DNA of 14,415 bases, taken from CAIQJJ01 sp964606085. GTDB taxonomy: Bacteria > Chloroflexota > Anaerolineae > Anaerolineales > UBA4823. Position 1 is the stretch's first letter; each line of letters starts with the position of its first letter. The notes under the pieces are model-generated. The model was not told where the DNA came from, ran no database searches, and saw only the letters and a list, made by a program, of their open reading frames with translations. The position numbers and the translations under genes were made by a program. The stretch covers positions 1 through 14,415 of the forward strand of contig CAZSFD010000106.1 of assembly GCA_964606085.1 (NCBI GenBank). Reading direction: 5' to 3'. Positions 14,074-14,415 of the stretch are shown here, one piece after another.

Positions 14074-14415
14074 ATGGCAGCCCAATCCCCTTCGATCTCC
14101 ACAGCCGATACCACATCAACGATTGCCCGTTGGGGTGAACGCTTCGTGTTGTTGGGCGCGTGGCTGATCGCCTTGAGTGTGGTTGCCCTGGCTGTGCTGG
14201 TCGGCTGGCAGGGGCGTGCAGCGGCAGCATTCGCCGTGCAGCCAACGGCTCAACCGACCGCCTTGCCCACCGCTACGCCAGAAAGCATCGAACAACCTGT
14301 TGCCGTGGTTGATCTGCCTGCCTTGCCGCTGGCCGCCGAGGTGGATGCCATTGCCCCCGTTGCGCGCGTCCACACCATCATCCCCAGCCTCGAGCGCTCG
14401 GTGAAGATCGCCAGC
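14074..14415 (+). CDS. N-terminal part of a membrane-anchored protein, probably LysM/M23-type cell-wall peptidase
   Basis: The frame is open from ATG 14074 to the window end (114 residues seen). AGAGG (14062-14066) lies seven bases upstream and overlaps the rho stop. A Ser/Thr-rich cytoplasmic start is followed by one TM helix (about 24-45), then a Pro/Thr/Ala stalk (QPTAQPTALPTATPE, 57-71). The last visible residues, VARVHTIIPSLERS, resemble the stretch that precedes LysM domains in Chloroflexota M23 peptidases. That identification is from pattern memory, and no LysM or peptidase motif lies inside the window. A competing ATG at 14069 leads only to a short out-of-frame peptide. Confidence 0.6.
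   Translation, partial: MAAQSPSISTADTTSTIARWGERFVLLGAWLIALSVVALAVLVGWQGRAAAAFAVQPTAQPTALPTATPESIEQPVAVVDLPALPLAAEVDAIAPVARVHTIIPSLERSVKIAS

Overview
The window reads as chromosomal DNA of a Chloroflexota bacterium, probably Anaerolineae-like. This assignment is an inference. It rests on Thr/Pro-rich extracellular linkers (TPTP, PTATPT types), a long zinc-ribbon membrane protein with D-W-L repeats, a 250-residue protein resembling the DUF6754 type, and moderately high G+C. No rRNA, tRNA, CRISPR array, transposase or phage gene is visible. Coding density is very high, and all genes but one lie on the + strand.

Region 1 (1-8285) is a tightly packed run of co-directional genes: the tail of an upstream gene, a DUF6754-like membrane protein (127-879), two multi-pass membrane proteins (876-1502 and 4081-4758), a zinc-ribbon/D-W-L-repeat membrane protein (1506-4070), a MutL-type ASKHA ATPase (4765-6510), a soluble protein with barrel-sandwich-like and KOW-like segments (6555-7598), and a two-TM protein with a Thr/Pro stalk and a degenerate LPxTG-like C-terminus (7650-8285). 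Spacing runs from a 4-base overlap to 51 bases, so this looks like one transcription unit. No enzyme gene of known pathway is present, in particular no carbon-skeleton mutase that would explain the MutL homologue. This cassette is the best candidate here for an undescribed system: an ATPase plus partner coupled to a set of membrane proteins.

Region 2 (8286-10050) opens with a long hairpin (8322-8374). A protein of unusual architecture follows: a cyclic-nucleotide-binding-like sensor domain fused to two successive units, each made of a transmembrane hairpin and a bacterial PH-like (bPH2/DUF304) domain.

Region 3 (10051-14415) is housekeeping: peptide deformylase (def), recF and, convergent with recF and overlapping it by 6 bases, rsmG on the - strand. 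Divergent from rsmG is rho, with a clear extended -10 promoter and a C-rich, G-poor leader that looks like a Rho loading site. A membrane-anchored protein, probably a cell-wall peptidase of LysM/M23 type, starts directly after rho and runs off the window.

Several starts were set inside longer open frames: 8392 for the cNMP/PH protein, 12549 for rsmG and 12785 for rho. Ribosome binding sites, promoters and family length decided these.
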